From an uncultured Litoreibacter sp. (GTDB lineage: Bacteria > Pseudomonadota > Alphaproteobacteria > Rhodobacterales > Rhodobacteraceae), in contig CANLVO010000001.1 in assembly GCA_947494645.1 (NCBI GenBank), positions 1,860,001 to 1,924,000 of the forward strand: a stretch of 64,000 nt of DNA, written 5' to 3'. Of this stretch, positions 9,023-19,159 are shown in pieces; positions within the stretch are counted from its first letter, which is position 1; the number at the start of each line of letters is the position of its first letter. Below the pieces are notes generated by a model. The model had not been told where the DNA came from and ran no database searches. It was given only the letters and a program-made list of their open reading frames with translations. Made by a program: the position numbers and the translations under genes.

Positions 9023-9472
9023 TCAGACCTTCACCTGCTTGGCCCACCAATGCAGAGAGACCCCGAACGGCTGCCGGGGCGCGGTGACGCCGGTACTGGC
9101 GCAATTGGCATGTGTCGTGTCAAGCCGCGCCTCTGACTGAGCGCGCGCGAAAAAGCTCATATCACGCATGATGACCGCGCCGTCATACTGGATGAAGACG
9201 GTGCGCAGCACGGATTTGCTCTGCGACAAAAGCTGCGGGTCGGTAAACGCCACCACGCCGCAAATTGCGATTTTGCCGTCAATGACCGCCTCACGCCACT
9301 TGAGCACATAGCCTGGCTTGGGCCGGTCATCAAAACTGAGCTCTGCCCGAAGAAATTGCGCATCAACTGGCCGTTTCTGAACCACTTTTTCCCGGTCGCC
9401 TGCGGCGGCCGCGCTCATTGAAAGACCCGCAGCCAAGACGGCTGCTCCCATAACCCGGATGGCGTATGTCAT
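9023..9472 (-). CDS. Small secreted protein, unknown function
   Basis: A 149-residue protein with a typical cleaved signal peptide (MTYAIRVMGAAVLAAGLSMSAAAAGD). The mature part contains FLRAELSFDDRPKPGYVLKW, VIDGKIAICGVVAFTD, and two Cys residues that could form one disulfide in the periplasm. The start at 9472 is chosen over an upstream in-frame start because it gives an immediate signal peptide and follows GGAG. I do not recognise the family. It is convergent with the glycosyltransferase gene and lies 117 bases downstream of the M20 hydrolase start-to-stop unit on the same strand. Confidence 0.7.
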   Translation of the reverse strand: MTYAIRVMGAAVLAAGLSMSAAAAGDREKVVQKRPVDAQFLRAELSFDDRPKPGYVLKWREAVIDGKIAICGVVAFTDPQLLSQSKSVLRTVFIQYDGAVIMRDMSFFARAQSEARLDTTHANCASTGVTAPRQPFGVSLHWWAKQVKV

Positions 9473-9589
9473 TGTGAAAAGCTCCCATATCAAGGTTAGA
9501 CCCAACGGTATGATCACCTTGTGAGAGTGAAGCATACCTGCGTCAGTCAGCACCAATCACAACGACGAGACCGGGAGCAGAGGTCGCCT

Positions 9590-10750
9590 TCAGGAGGCAA
9601 GCCGTTCCTCAACGATACCGGCCCACCAAGAGCAGCCCGCAGGGATCACCTCGTCGTTGAAGTTGTATTCGGGGTGGTGCACGGCGGCGGTGTCGCCATT
9701 GCCGACCAGAATATAGGCGCCGGGGCGTTCTTCGAGCATGAAAGCGAAATCCTCGCCGCCCATGACCAAAGGCGCGTCCTCGCAGGCGCCGGACACTTTG
9801 GTGGCGACCTCGGCGGCGAACGCGGTTTGCTCGTCGTGATTGGCCATGACTGGGTAGCCCTTCATGTAATTGACGTCCATTGACCCACCAAAGGTTTGCG
9901 CCACGCCCTCGGCAATCTCGGGCAGGCGCTTGGCGGCCAGATCGCGCATCTCTGTGGACATGGTGCGGACGGTGCCTTTGACCGTGACATGCTCGGGGAT
10001 GACGTTGAAGGCTTTGCTTTCGGTCTCGAAGGAGGTCACGGACACCACGATTTGCTGCACCGGATCGGCATTGCGCGAGACCAGCGTTTGCAGCGCCAGC
10101 ACCAGATGGCTGGCCATCACGGTCGTATCAATGGTTTCCTGCGGTTTGGCGGCGTGGCCGCCCTTGCCGGTGACCTTGATCTCGAACGTATCGGTGGCCG
10201 CGAAAAACGCGCCGGGACGGATCGCGAAAGAGCCGATGGGTTTGCCGGGCCAATTGTGCATGCCGTAGACCTCGTCGATGGACCAGCGGTCCATCATGCC
10301 GTCGTCACACATCTCTTTGCCGCCGCCGCCGCCCTCTTCTGCCGGTTGGAAGATCACCACAACCGTGCCGTCGAAATTGCGGGTCTCTGACAGGTATTTG
10401 GCAGCGCCGAGCAGCATCGCCGTATGCCCGTCATGGCCGCAGGCATGCATCGCGCCCGGTGTCTTGGAGGCATAGTCCAGCCCGGTCGCCTCGTGGATTG
10501 GCAGGGCGTCCATATCGGCGCGCAGGCCGATGGTTTTGCCTGACGTGTTGCTTTTGCCCTTGATGACGCCCACGACGCCGGTGCGGCCAATGCCTTCAAC
10601 GATCTCGTCGCAGCCAAATTCCTTGAGCTTGGCGGCCACAAGGGCAGAGGTGCGGTGGGTCTCGAACAGGATCTCCGGGTGCTGGTGGATATCGCGCCGC
10701 CATTCGGTGATTTCAGGCAGCATTTCGGAGAAACGGTTTTTGACGGGCAT
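9590..10750 (-). CDS. M20-family amidohydrolase (hippurate hydrolase / N-acyl amino acid deacylase type)
   Basis: A 386-residue metallopeptidase-fold hydrolase. The M20D signature appears in order: LRADMDALPIHEATGL, MHACGHDGHTAMLLGAA with the metal-binding Cys/His, and FQPAEEGGGGGKEMCDDG with the catalytic Glu pair. A dimerisation insert (about 185-295) separates these from the C-terminal MGGEDFAFMLEERPGAYI metal ligand. It has no signal peptide, so it is cytoplasmic. It probably removes acyl or aminoacyl groups from amide-linked amino acids taken up from outside. It stands alone, 233 bases from the divergent DUF3179 gene. Confidence 0.9.
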   Translation of the reverse strand: MPVKNRFSEMLPEITEWRRDIHQHPEILFETHRTSALVAAKLKEFGCDEIVEGIGRTGVVGVIKGKSNTSGKTIGLRADMDALPIHEATGLDYASKTPGAMHACGHDGHTAMLLGAAKYLSETRNFDGTVVVIFQPAEEGGGGGKEMCDDGMMDRWSIDEVYGMHNWPGKPIGSFAIRPGAFFAATDTFEIKVTGKGGHAAKPQETIDTTVMASHLVLALQTLVSRNADPVQQIVVSVTSFETESKAFNVIPEHVTVKGTVRTMSTEMRDLAAKRLPEIAEGVAQTFGGSMDVNYMKGYPVMANHDEQTAFAAEVATKVSGACEDAPLVMGGEDFAFMLEERPGAYILVGNGDTAAVHHPEYNFNDEVIPAGCSWWAGIVEERLAS

Positions 10751-10983
10751 GGGGCAAATCCTTTGGTGAAGACCTTGCCGCTACACTTGGCGCAAATCGC
10801 AGGAGTGGCAAGGCGAACGCCGCGTCGGTAGCACGATATTGCGACCGGCGGCAGACACGGGTCACGCTGTGCTGATGGAATAGTGATTGGGCGCAGGCGC
10901 GTTTCCTGTGCAATCTGCCGCCACCCGCGCGGGGCTTCTGCTCGCGCGGCCTATGAATTTACCCGTGTTCGAAAGGCGGTTCC

Positions 10984-12369
10984 ATGTCGGCTCAGCAGCT
11001 TTCCCTTCTCAAAACATATGTCGTCGCAGGGCTTGTGGCGCTCAGCCTTGCCGCACCTGTGACCGCGCAAAGCCAGTCAGAGTCCACGCTGCCGGATTAT
11101 GTCGTCGCACAATTTGGCACCCCGCCCCCGATCCCCGAGGGCGATCTGTCCCCCGGAATGGAATTTGCCGTGCGCGTGGCCTTTATCGACAGCTTCAAGC
11201 TGAACACATGGGAAGAAAATCAGGAACTTGCTTTGGCGGAGATAGCCAAGTCGGGCGACCCGAGGCTGGCCTGGCTGATCAGCGACATGCTGCGCTTTGT
11301 GGGCTCCAGCCGCCTGCAGGTGACCTTTGCAAACGCCGCTTCGCAATTGATCGGCAAAGAGCTGCCCCCGTCTGATCTGTGGGGCACGTTGACCGACCAT
11401 TTGATCGCCTGGGACGTCCCAGCGCCGCCAAATTATCTGGACGCCAAAAGCGCGATCTTCACCAGCGTGGTGCCGGGCTGGGAGAAGATATTTACCGAAG
11501 GCGACATCGACTGGCGGCTGGTCTCATGGGGCGGCGTGTTGATCGACGACCGCGCCTATGACACGACCGATGAGCTGTGTAACTGCATCCCCGCCGCCGA
11601 CAATCCCGAGGCGATCCCGGCGTCAGAGGCCACTTGGCTGGCCGAGGATGACATCGTCTTTGGTGTCGTCGTCAACGGCGAGGCGCGGGCCTACCCGCGC
11701 CAGATCATGGAAGTCCGCGAGATGGTCAATGACACGCTGGGCGGGCGTGATCTGGGCATTCCATATTGCACGCTGTGTGGTGCCGCGCAGGCGTATTTTA
11801 CGGATGAACTGCCCGATGGGGTTGAACGCCCGATCCTGCGCACCTCGGGGCTGCTGATCCGGTCGAACAAGGTGATGTATGACGTGGAGACGTTCTCCGT
11901 CTTTGATACGTTTCTGGGCAAGGCCGTCACTGGTCCCCTGGCCGAAAAAGGCGTGCAGCTGAAACAGGCCAGCGTGGTGACCACGGATTGGGCCAGCTGG
12001 CAGGCCACCCACCCCGAGACCACGGTTTTGCAGGAACGCTACGCGCTGGGCCGTGACCCCGATTTTCGCAACACACGGGACGCCAACGGGCCGATTTTTC
12101 CTGTGGGCGACGTTGACCCCCGCCTGCCCGTCCATGAAGACGTGATCGGCGTGATCACCGCCTCAGGACAGCCCGTGGCTTTCCAACGCTCCACCGCGCT
12201 CGCCGCCCTGCTGCGCGGTGACGAGATCACGGTCGAGAACGTGAAGCTGGAGGTCGATGCAGGCGGCATCAAAGCGGTGGACAAGGATGGCAGCGACCTG
12301 GGCAGCCACCAAGCCTTCTGGTTCGCTTGGTCGCAATTTCATCCTGAGACGGAGTTGTGGGGCGGGTGA
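10984..12369 (+). CDS. Exported DUF3179 domain protein
   Basis: A 461-residue protein with a long signal peptide (MSAQQLSLLKTYVVAGLVALSLAAPVTAQS). A helical N-terminal domain (about 45-170) precedes the DUF3179 core. The core includes ARAYPRQIMEVREMVNDTLGG, the IPYCTLCGAAQAYF segment with a CxxC pair, and GRDPDFRNTRDANGPIFPVGDVDPRLP. DUF3179 proteins are secreted, widespread and biochemically undefined; the CxxC and conserved acidic residues suggest metal or redox chemistry, but that is inference. The gene is monocistronic, with a 233-base upstream gap, and its 3' end abuts the AT-rich KAP islet. Confidence 0.85.
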   Translation: MSAQQLSLLKTYVVAGLVALSLAAPVTAQSQSESTLPDYVVAQFGTPPPIPEGDLSPGMEFAVRVAFIDSFKLNTWEENQELALAEIAKSGDPRLAWLISDMLRFVGSSRLQVTFANAASQLIGKELPPSDLWGTLTDHLIAWDVPAPPNYLDAKSAIFTSVVPGWEKIFTEGDIDWRLVSWGGVLIDDRAYDTTDELCNCIPAADNPEAIPASEATWLAEDDIVFGVVVNGEARAYPRQIMEVREMVNDTLGGRDLGIPYCTLCGAAQAYFTDELPDGVERPILRTSGLLIRSNKVMYDVETFSVFDTFLGKAVTGPLAEKGVQLKQASVVTTDWASWQATHPETTVLQERYALGRDPDFRNTRDANGPIFPVGDVDPRLPVHEDVIGVITASGQPVAFQRSTALAALLRGDEITVENVKLEVDAGGIKAVDKDGSDLGSHQAFWFAWSQFHPETELWGG

Positions 12370-12428
12370 GGGAAACTAAGCACCGAACAAGCCGATAGAA
12401 AGGAATAAACATTGCTACTGGCTTACCA

Positions 12429-13790
12429 TTACTCAGCAAGTAATTCTGCGACAGCGCCTAGCGCATCTCGATGCATGGGTAGGTATTTCGGTGCCATATA
12501 TTTGAAGAGAGAGGCCCAGTAAAAGTATTCTTTTTCATCTGGATATTCATAGCGCTCCCTTGGTAGATTAATGAGCTCGGGAGCAAGTTTGTTCGCTAGT
12601 GCGTTTGCTTGCTCCGAGGCATTATATCTATGCTGTGATGATCGAGATTGTGCAGCATCAATCTTTCTAATTTCATCCCTGCCTAGTCGAGGTGTAATTT
12701 GCGATCTCGGCAAGAAATCCGCTGACAAGGGTTCGTTCAGTGCCATTTCGAACGCTAGGAATACAAGTAGCGAAGCATCGAGAGGCTGCTTTGAATAGCA
12801 ACGCATCGCTAATTCAACTTGCAGGAGGATTCGTTTTATCTTCCGCATCGAAAAGTTAGTGCTGACTGCTAGTTTTCCGGCGAGTTCAGCGGCCTTCGCA
12901 ATTGAAAACTCTTCACTTTCGCCAAACGGAATGCCCAATGGTAAGGACATCGCGAGGCTCGTGACCGCGGCATTCATGCTTACCGCTCGCGGTTGAAGCC
13001 TGAGCCGAATGTCTACGAATTTGTCTAGATATCTTTCATCATCAGACGAGATACCGAACTGATGCTCCGCGAGTTTCTCTAAGTATTCAGCATTCACCAT
13101 GAGACAAAATACAAATCCCGACTGTCCAAAAACAAGTTTCATGGCCTCAAGAACGGCGATTGCATAGTTTGGGTGGCAGCGATCCAATTCGTCTATGATA
13201 ATCACGACGCGGTCTGTATCAGCTTTTTCCGTCAAGGCCGCTTGCAGGGCTTTGAGTTGGTCTGGGAGCTCCTCTTTTCGAACCCGCTCAGCAGCCATCT
13301 GCGCGGCAATCATCTGTCCCGCAGCTTTCGACATTCCGTCACCAATATCTGTGATGACCTGATCAAGCGCATCAAAGTCTCCAAGCTGGTCGATCGCTTT
13401 TTCGGACATGGTATCGATGAGTTCCTCTGCCCCCGAACGCAAGGCAATCCGTGCCGCTGCCCTGCCTCCAATTGCTCCAAACTTTTTTGCCACCCCTAGT
13501 GCTTTTGCACCCTTGCCTTTTTCTTTCCTCGGCAACGACTCGACCAAGGCGGCAAGAACAGTGATTAGTGGATCACCCGAGTGATCAGATTTTTGGGCAT
13601 CAATTTCGACAACGACCTCTCCGGTGCCCCTCAACTGCTGCGCCCAAGCTTTTCTGAAGAAGGTTTTCCCGCGTCCAAATCCCGCCTCGATAGAAATAAC
13701 TCTATTTTCATCCAACGTTTTGATAAGATTAGTGAATGTGTCGCCCACCTTGCTATATTCTAGTAGGTCATCTGTCCATATACCGCTCAC
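12429..13790 (-). CDS. KAP-family P-loop NTPase, isolated in an AT-rich islet
   Basis: A 453-residue NTPase. Walker A is GFGRGKT at 37-43 and Walker B is VVIIIDELDRCHP from about 195, the LDR extension being typical of KAP/STAND-like ATPases. The segment between them is long and helical (residues 90-180), as in KAP proteins, but lacks a clear transmembrane pair, so a soluble or peripheral protein is likely. The GTG at 13790 is the only credible start. Base composition and third-codon positions are visibly richer in A and T than in neighbouring genes, and the segment 12370-13897 contains only this gene, which suggests acquisition by transfer. KAP NTPases recur in phage-defence settings, but no partner gene is visible here. 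Confidence 0.85.
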   Translation of the reverse strand: MSGIWTDDLLEYSKVGDTFTNLIKTLDENRVISIEAGFGRGKTFFRKAWAQQLRGTGEVVVEIDAQKSDHSGDPLITVLAALVESLPRKEKGKGAKALGVAKKFGAIGGRAAARIALRSGAEELIDTMSEKAIDQLGDFDALDQVITDIGDGMSKAAGQMIAAQMAAERVRKEELPDQLKALQAALTEKADTDRVVIIIDELDRCHPNYAIAVLEAMKLVFGQSGFVFCLMVNAEYLEKLAEHQFGISSDDERYLDKFVDIRLRLQPRAVSMNAAVTSLAMSLPLGIPFGESEEFSIAKAAELAGKLAVSTNFSMRKIKRILLQVELAMRCYSKQPLDASLLVFLAFEMALNEPLSADFLPRSQITPRLGRDEIRKIDAAQSRSSQHRYNASEQANALANKLAPELINLPRERYEYPDEKEYFYWASLFKYMAPKYLPMHRDALGAVAELLAE

Positions 13791-13897
13791 TTTTCACGCC
13801 CCATTAGTATGATTCTCGGCCTAAACGTCTTGTTGTAAATGACTGGTTCTATTCCAAAATTGAGCAAGTTAGAAAACTGATCCTGAGAAGTGATCCC

Positions 13898-15052
13898 CTA
13901 CCCCTCCGCCAACTGATCCACCAGCCGCCCGATAAAGGCCTCGCCTTGCTGGAACTGGTCGACGGAGATGAACTCGTTGGGTTGGTGGGCCTGGGCGATG
14001 TCGCCGGGGCCGCAGATGATGGCGGAGTAGTCTTTTTGCTGGAACTGCCCGGCCTCGGTGCCGTAGCTGACCACATGGGTGCCGTTGTCGCCCGTCAGTT
14101 GGCGGACAAGGCGCTCGGCCTCGCCGTCTGCTTCGGGGCGCAGTCCGGGGACGTGGAAGCGTTGCTCGATCTCGATGCGGGTCTCGGGCACCACGGCCTG
14201 CATCCGGGCCTCGACTTCGGCGACCTTGGCCATCAGGCGGTCGGCATAGTCCTTGATGTCGTCGCCCGGCACCAACCGAAGATCGATGGAGAAGGCGCAG
14301 TCCTTGGCGGTGATGTTGTTGGCCGTGCCGCCGGAGATCATGCCTGTGTGCACGGTGGTGAAGGGCGGCTCGAACTGGGCGGCGGTGTCGGACGGCGTGC
14401 GGGCGCGGATCTCGTCATTGAGATCATTGGCCCACATGATCAGCCGCGCGCCTTCCATGATGGCGGAGACGCCGGTGTGCATCAGCGAGGAATGCACCTC
14501 GAACCCGTGCATATGGACGCGCCAGCCATAGCCGCCCTTGTGGCCGGAGACGACTTTCATCATCGAGGGCTCACCGATGATCGCAGCCGACGCGGCGGGC
14601 ATATGCTCACGCATCTCGGCAATCATGAAGGGTGCACCGACGCAGCCGACCTCCTCGTCATAGCTGAGCGCAATCTGGATCGGGCGTTTGATGCCGCGCT
14701 CTAGGGCCAGCGGCACGGCCGAGAGCGCCAGCGCGTCAAAGCCTTTCATGTCGCAGGTGCCGCGCCCGTAAAGCTTGTCGCCTTTCTGGGTGACGACAAA
14801 TGGATCGGTGTCCCAAGCCTGCCCTTCAACCGGGACCACATCCGTGTGGCCTGACAAGATCACCCCGCCCTCAACCTCCGGGCCGACATTGGCGTAGAGA
14901 TTGGCCTTGGTGCGGTCGTCATTATAGACCCGTGTGGCGGTGACGCCGTGGCCGTCGAGATAGTCCTCGACCCAGTCGATTAGCTCGAGATTGCTGACAG
15001 AGCTAACCGTCGGGAAAGAGACCAGCTTGTCCATCAATGCGCGCGCGTCCAT
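13898..15052 (-). CDS. argE: Acetylornithine deacetylase
   Basis: A 384-residue M20A metallohydrolase that would release ornithine from N-acetylornithine. Visible motifs are LSGHTDVVPVEGQAWDTDPF (metal His and Asp), YGRGTCDMKGFDALAL, SYDEEVGCVGA (catalytic Glu pair) and IICGPGDIAQAHQPNEFI near the C-terminus with the last metal His. The start at 15052 follows AAAGGTGG at proper spacing; the frame is open for more than 200 codons upstream but that part is antisense to the ABC transporter gene and has no homology-like sequence. It is divergent from the peptide importer, so it may instead deacylate imported peptides or acyl amino acids; the dipeptidase/desuccinylase relatives share these motifs. 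Confidence 0.88.
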   Translation of the reverse strand: MDARALMDKLVSFPTVSSVSNLELIDWVEDYLDGHGVTATRVYNDDRTKANLYANVGPEVEGGVILSGHTDVVPVEGQAWDTDPFVVTQKGDKLYGRGTCDMKGFDALALSAVPLALERGIKRPIQIALSYDEEVGCVGAPFMIAEMREHMPAASAAIIGEPSMMKVVSGHKGGYGWRVHMHGFEVHSSLMHTGVSAIMEGARLIMWANDLNDEIRARTPSDTAAQFEPPFTTVHTGMISGGTANNITAKDCAFSIDLRLVPGDDIKDYADRLMAKVAEVEARMQAVVPETRIEIEQRFHVPGLRPEADGEAERLVRQLTGDNGTHVVSYGTEAGQFQQKDYSAIICGPGDIAQAHQPNEFISVDQFQQGEAFIGRLVDQLAEG

Positions 15053-15277
15053 CTGGCCACCTTTCAGAGAAATATGTTGAAACTTGAGGGTGGCCCTCGC
15101 GCAAAAGAACGTCAAGCGGCCAGCGGGTTGCGCAACAATCAGGCAGTTGCGGTTTACGTGAGCAGAAGGCGCGAAAAAGCCGTTGCCAGAAGATTTTAGC
15201 GTGTTAACGTCGTGTCTTACGAATGGCTCATCGCGCAAGACACAGACGCTATATATAGGGCCAACAGGGGGAACTAC

Positions 15278-16285
15278 ATGCCAGACGGGGCGCTGCCGGT
15301 CCTTGACGTCAGAGATCTGAAAACCGTGTTCAAGACCCGGTCGGGTGAGGTTCACGCCGTGAATTCGGTCACATTCGATGTGAAACCCGGCGAACTTTTG
15401 GGGGTCGTCGGCGAAAGCGGGTCCGGCAAATCGGTCACCATGATGTCGCTGATCGGGCTGCTGCCCTCTCCCCCCGCAGACGTTAAAGACGGCCAAGTGC
15501 TGTTTGGCGGGCAAGACCTTCTGAAGATCAACCCCAACGACCTGCGCCATGTGCGCGGCGGCGAGATCGGGTTTGTGTTTCAGGACCCGATGACCTCGCT
15601 GAACCCGGTGTTCAATGTGGGCTTCCAGATCACCGAGCCGTTGCGCATCCATATGGGGCTGAACAAGCAACAGGCCCGCGACCGCGCCGTTGAGTTGCTG
15701 GAACTGGTCGGCATCCCGGACGCCGCGCGGCGTCTGAAGGACTTCCCGCACCAATTCTCAGGCGGCATGCGGCAACGCGTGATGATCGCGATTGCGCTGG
15801 CCTGCGACCCGAAAGTGCTTATCGCCGACGAGCCCACCACCGCGCTGGATGTGACCATTCAGGCGCAGATCATCGAGCTGGTCAAAGAGCTGCGCGAGAA
15901 GCTGGGCATGGCGATCATCTGGATCACCCACGACCTTGGCGTCATCGCGGGCATCGCGGACCGCGTGATGGTGATGTATGGCGGCCAAGTGGTCGAACAG
16001 GCCCCGGTGCGCGAGCTGTTTGGCAACCCGCAGCACCCCTATACGCGGGCGCTGTTGCAAACGATCCCAAGCGTGCGCGGGGCGCGGGCCGAGAAGCTGA
16101 ATGTCATTGAGGGCCAACCGCCGATATTGGCGGGCGCGCCGCAGGCCTGCCCGTTCCGCGACCGCTGCCCGAACCGGTTCGAGCGATGCGACAGGGAAAA
16201 CCCTGCCCGCCGAGCGGTGGGCGCGGCTGGCCACGACGCCGCCTGCCATTACGATTTCACGGCGGGGGGACCTTATGCTGGATGA
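15278..16285 (+). CDS. Peptide ABC transporter ATP-binding protein, OppD/DppD type
   Basis: A 335-residue cytoplasmic ATPase, first gene of a five-gene importer operon. Walker A is GESGSGKS at 45-52, the signature is [12 protein letters not shown], Walker B is [13 protein letters not shown] and the switch is [11 protein letters not shown]. The C-terminal oligopeptide/dipeptide extension has the cysteine-rich [15 protein letters not shown] segment seen in this subfamily. The start at 15278 follows GGGGGAAC at good spacing and gives the usual N-terminus; earlier in-frame starts are unsupported. It overlaps the next ATPase gene by 11 bases. Confidence 0.92.
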   Translation: MPDGALPVLDVRDLKTVFKTRSGEVHAVNSVTFDVKPGELLGVVGESGSGKSVTMMSLIGLLPSPPADVKDGQVLFGGQDLLKINPNDLRHVRGGEIGFVFQDPMTSLNPVFNVGFQITEPLRIHMGLNKQQARDRAVELLELVGIPDAARRLKDFPHQFSGGMRQRVMIAIALACDPKVLIADEPTTALDVTIQAQIIELVKELREKLGMAIIWITHDLGVIAGIADRVMVMYGGQVVEQAPVRELFGNPQHPYTRALLQTIPSVRGARAEKLNVIEGQPPILAGAPQACPFRDRCPNRFERCDRENPARRAVGAAGHDAACHYDFTAGGPYAG

Positions 16286-17315
16286 CACCCCCTCCAAGAC
16301 GAAGCCGCTTGTCGCAGTCGACAATCTCAAGATGCACTTCCCGATCTATGGCGGGTTGCTGCGGCGGCGGACCGGGGAGGTGAAGGCGGTCGACGGCGTG
16401 TCCTTCGACATTTTCGAGGGGGAGACCCTCGGGCTGGTGGGCGAAAGCGGCTGTGGCAAATCCACGGTGGGACGGGCGCTGCTGCGGCTCTACGAGCTGA
16501 CCGACGGCACGGTGAAGATTGACGACTACGACATCGCCCATGCCTCGCCAGAGGCGCTGCGCAAGATGCGTCCGACGATGCAGATGATTTTCCAGGACCC
16601 GCAGGCTTCGCTGAACCCGCGCATGACAGTGGCCGACATTATCGGCGAGCCGCTGCGCGAGCATGACACCGGATCGAAGCTGGAGCGCGAGGACCGCGTG
16701 CTGGAGCTGATGGATCAGGTCGGGCTGAACCGCGACTTTGCCAACCGCTATCCGCATGAGTTTTCCGGCGGGCAGCGGCAACGTATCGGGATTGCGCGTG
16801 CGCTGGCGCTGAACCCGAAATTTATCGTCTGCGACGAACCGATTGCCGCGTTGGATGTTTCAATCCAAGCGCAGGTGGTCAACCTGCTCGAAGAGCTGCA
16901 GGACAGCCTTGGGCTGACCTATCTTTTTATCTCCCACGACCTGTCCATGGTGCGCCATATCGCCGACCGTGTGGCGGTGATGTATTTGGGTCGCATCGTC
17001 GAGCTGGCCCCGCGAGAAGAGATCTATTCGGACCCGCTGCACCCCTACACCAAGGCGCTGCTTTCGGCTGTGCCGGAGCCCGACCCCAGCATCGAATCGA
17101 AGGTCGAGCGGGTGATTTTGACCGGCGACGTGCCGTCCCCCTCGAACCCGCCCAAGGGCTGCAATTTCTGCACCCGCTGCCCCTCTGTGATGGATGTGTG
17201 CAAGCAGATTGAACCAACATTTCAGGAGGTTAGGCCCGGACGTTACCTTGCCTGCCACCTTTTCGAAGACACCGCGCAGATAACCGATGAGAGCGCCGCC
17301 AACGGCGCCGGATGA
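16275..17315 (+). CDS. Peptide ABC transporter ATP-binding protein, OppF/DppF type
   Basis: A 346-residue second ATPase of the importer, which would pair with the preceding protein as a heterodimer. Walker A is GESGCGKS, the signature [12 protein letters not shown], Walker [15 protein letters not shown] and switch [11 protein letters not shown]. The C-terminal extension carries [14 protein letters not shown], again the oligopeptide-transporter type. The start at 16275 overlaps the OppD-type gene, fits GGGGGGA upstream and gives a standard N-terminus. It is followed by the substrate-binding protein after 46 bases. Confidence 0.92.
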   Translation: MLDDTPSKTKPLVAVDNLKMHFPIYGGLLRRRTGEVKAVDGVSFDIFEGETLGLVGESGCGKSTVGRALLRLYELTDGTVKIDDYDIAHASPEALRKMRPTMQMIFQDPQASLNPRMTVADIIGEPLREHDTGSKLEREDRVLELMDQVGLNRDFANRYPHEFSGGQRQRIGIARALALNPKFIVCDEPIAALDVSIQAQVVNLLEELQDSLGLTYLFISHDLSMVRHIADRVAVMYLGRIVELAPREEIYSDPLHPYTKALLSAVPEPDPSIESKVERVILTGDVPSPSNPPKGCNFCTRCPSVMDVCKQIEPTFQEVRPGRYLACHLFEDTAQITDESAANGAG

Positions 17316-17361
17316 GGACCATGAGCACCCAACTAAGAGTACCCAACAAGGAGAAATACCA

Positions 17362-19077
17362 ATGAAACTCAGAACAGCCCTGATGGGCGCCGCGGCGATG
17401 ATGGTGGCAGCACCAGCATTTGCTGACGGCCATGAAGGTGAGCGGGGCCGCGACGGCCAGCTCAACATCATCTATTGGCAAGCGCCATCGACCCTGAACC
17501 CGTATCTGTCGGGTGGTACCAAGGAAGTTGAATCCGCATCGCTGGTGCTGGAATCGCTGGGCCGCTTCGACAATAATGGCGAGCTGCTGCCATGGTTGGC
17601 CGCCGAAATCCCAACTGTCGAAAACGGCGGCGTGGCCGAGGACCTGACTTCGATCACATGGACCCTGAAAGAGGGTGTGATGTGGTCCGACGGCACGCCT
17701 TTGACCGCGGCTGACGCCGTGTTCACATGGCAGTACTGCACCGACCCCGCAGGCGGCTGCGCGCAAGCCAGCTACTTTGACGGCGTGGAGCAGGTCGAGG
17801 CCGTGGATGATCGCACCATCAAGATCACCTTCAACGCGCCGAAGCCCTTCCCCTACACCGCGCTGGTTGGCTCAGAGAGCCCGATCATTCAGGCCGCTCA
17901 GTTCGCTGATTGCCTTGGCGCCAATGCCCCAACATGCACGGACGCCAACTTTGGCCCCATCGGCACCGGACCCTTCGTGGTTACCGAGTTCAAAGCCAAT
18001 GACGTGATCCAGTTCGCAGCCAACGAGAACTTCCGTGAAGCGGGCAAGCCTGCCTTCTCCACCGTGCTCTTCAAAGGCGGCGGCGACGCAGCGGCAGCGG
18101 CCCGTTCGGTTCTGGAGACCGGCGAGTTTGACTATGCCTGGAACCTGCAGATCGACCCAACCGTGCTGGCCGACATGGAAAGCAAGGGCAAGGGCACGGT
18201 TGTGACCGCGTTCGGGACATCCGTTGAGCGTCTGCATATCAACCAGTCCAACCCCGACCCGGCACTGGGCGACGCCCGCGCCACGATCGAGGAGCCACAC
18301 CCGTTCCTGACCGACTCGCGCATCGGCCAAGCCATGTCCATGGCGATTGACCGCGCGCTGCTGGTCGAAGTGGGCTACGGCGCTGGTGGACAGGTCACCT
18401 GCAACGTGCTGCCGGCACCTGCGGTTTATGCCTCCACCGCCAATGACAGCTGCAAAACCCAAGACATCGCGGGCGCAAACGCGCTTCTGGATGAGGCGGG
18501 CATTGTGGACACCAACGGCGACGGCATCCGCGAAAAAGACGGCATCCCGTTGAAGGTCCTCTACCAGACCTCGACCAACGCAGTGCGTCAGGACACCCAA
18601 GCGCTGGTCAAACAGTGGTGGTCCGAGATCGGCATTGAAGCGGAACTGCGCAACATCGACGCGTCGGTCTTCTTCGGCGGCGACCCGGCGTCCCCTGACA
18701 CGTTCCAGAAGTTCTTTGCCGACGTGGAGATGTACACCAACAACTTCGCAGGCGTGGACCCAGAGGCGTATATGGCCAACTGGCGCTGTTCCGAGATCCC
18801 ATCCCCTGCGACGCAGTGGCAGGGCTCCAACATGCAGCGTTTCTGTGACCCGGCCTATGACGCATTGGTCGACAAGCTGGCACAAACCGCTGGCATCGAC
18901 GCCCGTGCGGCCATCGTCAAAGAGATGAACGACATGCTGATGGCCAGCTACTCGATCATCCCACTGATCCACCGTGGTGGTGTGTCGGCCCATGCCAACA
19001 CGCTGGGCGGCATCGAGATTTCCGACTGGGATTCCGAGCTGTGGAACATCAAGGATTGGTACCGCGCAGGCGAGTAA
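17362..19077 (+). CDS. Periplasmic peptide-binding protein of an Opp/Dpp-type ABC importer (SBP family 5)
   Basis: A 571-residue binding protein with a signal peptide (MKLRTALMGAAAMMVAAPAFAD). The family 5 pattern is visible as LNIIYWQAPSTLNPYLSGGT, WTLKEGVMWSDGTPLTAADAVFTW and the later LLDEAGIVDTNGDGIREKDG. The start at 17362 follows AAGGAGAAA. Four or more cysteines occur in the mature protein, which could form disulfides. The specificity cannot be read from sequence; the adjacent argE-like and nearby M20 amidohydrolase genes are consistent with peptides or N-acylated amino acids. An intercistronic hairpin follows the gene. Confidence 0.92.
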   Translation: MKLRTALMGAAAMMVAAPAFADGHEGERGRDGQLNIIYWQAPSTLNPYLSGGTKEVESASLVLESLGRFDNNGELLPWLAAEIPTVENGGVAEDLTSITWTLKEGVMWSDGTPLTAADAVFTWQYCTDPAGGCAQASYFDGVEQVEAVDDRTIKITFNAPKPFPYTALVGSESPIIQAAQFADCLGANAPTCTDANFGPIGTGPFVVTEFKANDVIQFAANENFREAGKPAFSTVLFKGGGDAAAAARSVLETGEFDYAWNLQIDPTVLADMESKGKGTVVTAFGTSVERLHINQSNPDPALGDARATIEEPHPFLTDSRIGQAMSMAIDRALLVEVGYGAGGQVTCNVLPAPAVYASTANDSCKTQDIAGANALLDEAGIVDTNGDGIREKDGIPLKVLYQTSTNAVRQDTQALVKQWWSEIGIEAELRNIDASVFFGGDPASPDTFQKFFADVEMYTNNFAGVDPEAYMANWRCSEIPSPATQWQGSNMQRFCDPAYDALVDKLAQTAGIDARAAIVKEMNDMLMASYSIIPLIHRGGVSAHANTLGGIEISDWDSELWNIKDWYRAGE

Positions 19078-19096
19078 CCGCTTCTGACTAAATTTG

Positions 19097-19123
19097 GGGT
19101 GGGCGTCCGAGCGGCGCCCACCC
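19097..19123 (+). other. Intercistronic stem-loop between binding-protein and permease genes
   Basis: GGGTGGGCG at 19097-19105 pairs perfectly with CGCCCACCC at 19115-19123 over a 9-base loop. There is no U-tract. Stem-loops at this point of solute-binding-protein operons commonly protect the upstream mRNA from 3' decay so that the binding protein is made in excess; that role is inferred. Confidence 0.6.
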
Positions 19124-19159
19124 TGCCCCGCAAAGATCTAAACCAAGGCGCCGCCCGAC

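Noticed and set aside
12370-13897. Integrative element with attachment repeats around the KAP gene
   Set aside because: No integrase, tRNA target or convincing direct repeats are visible at the edges.
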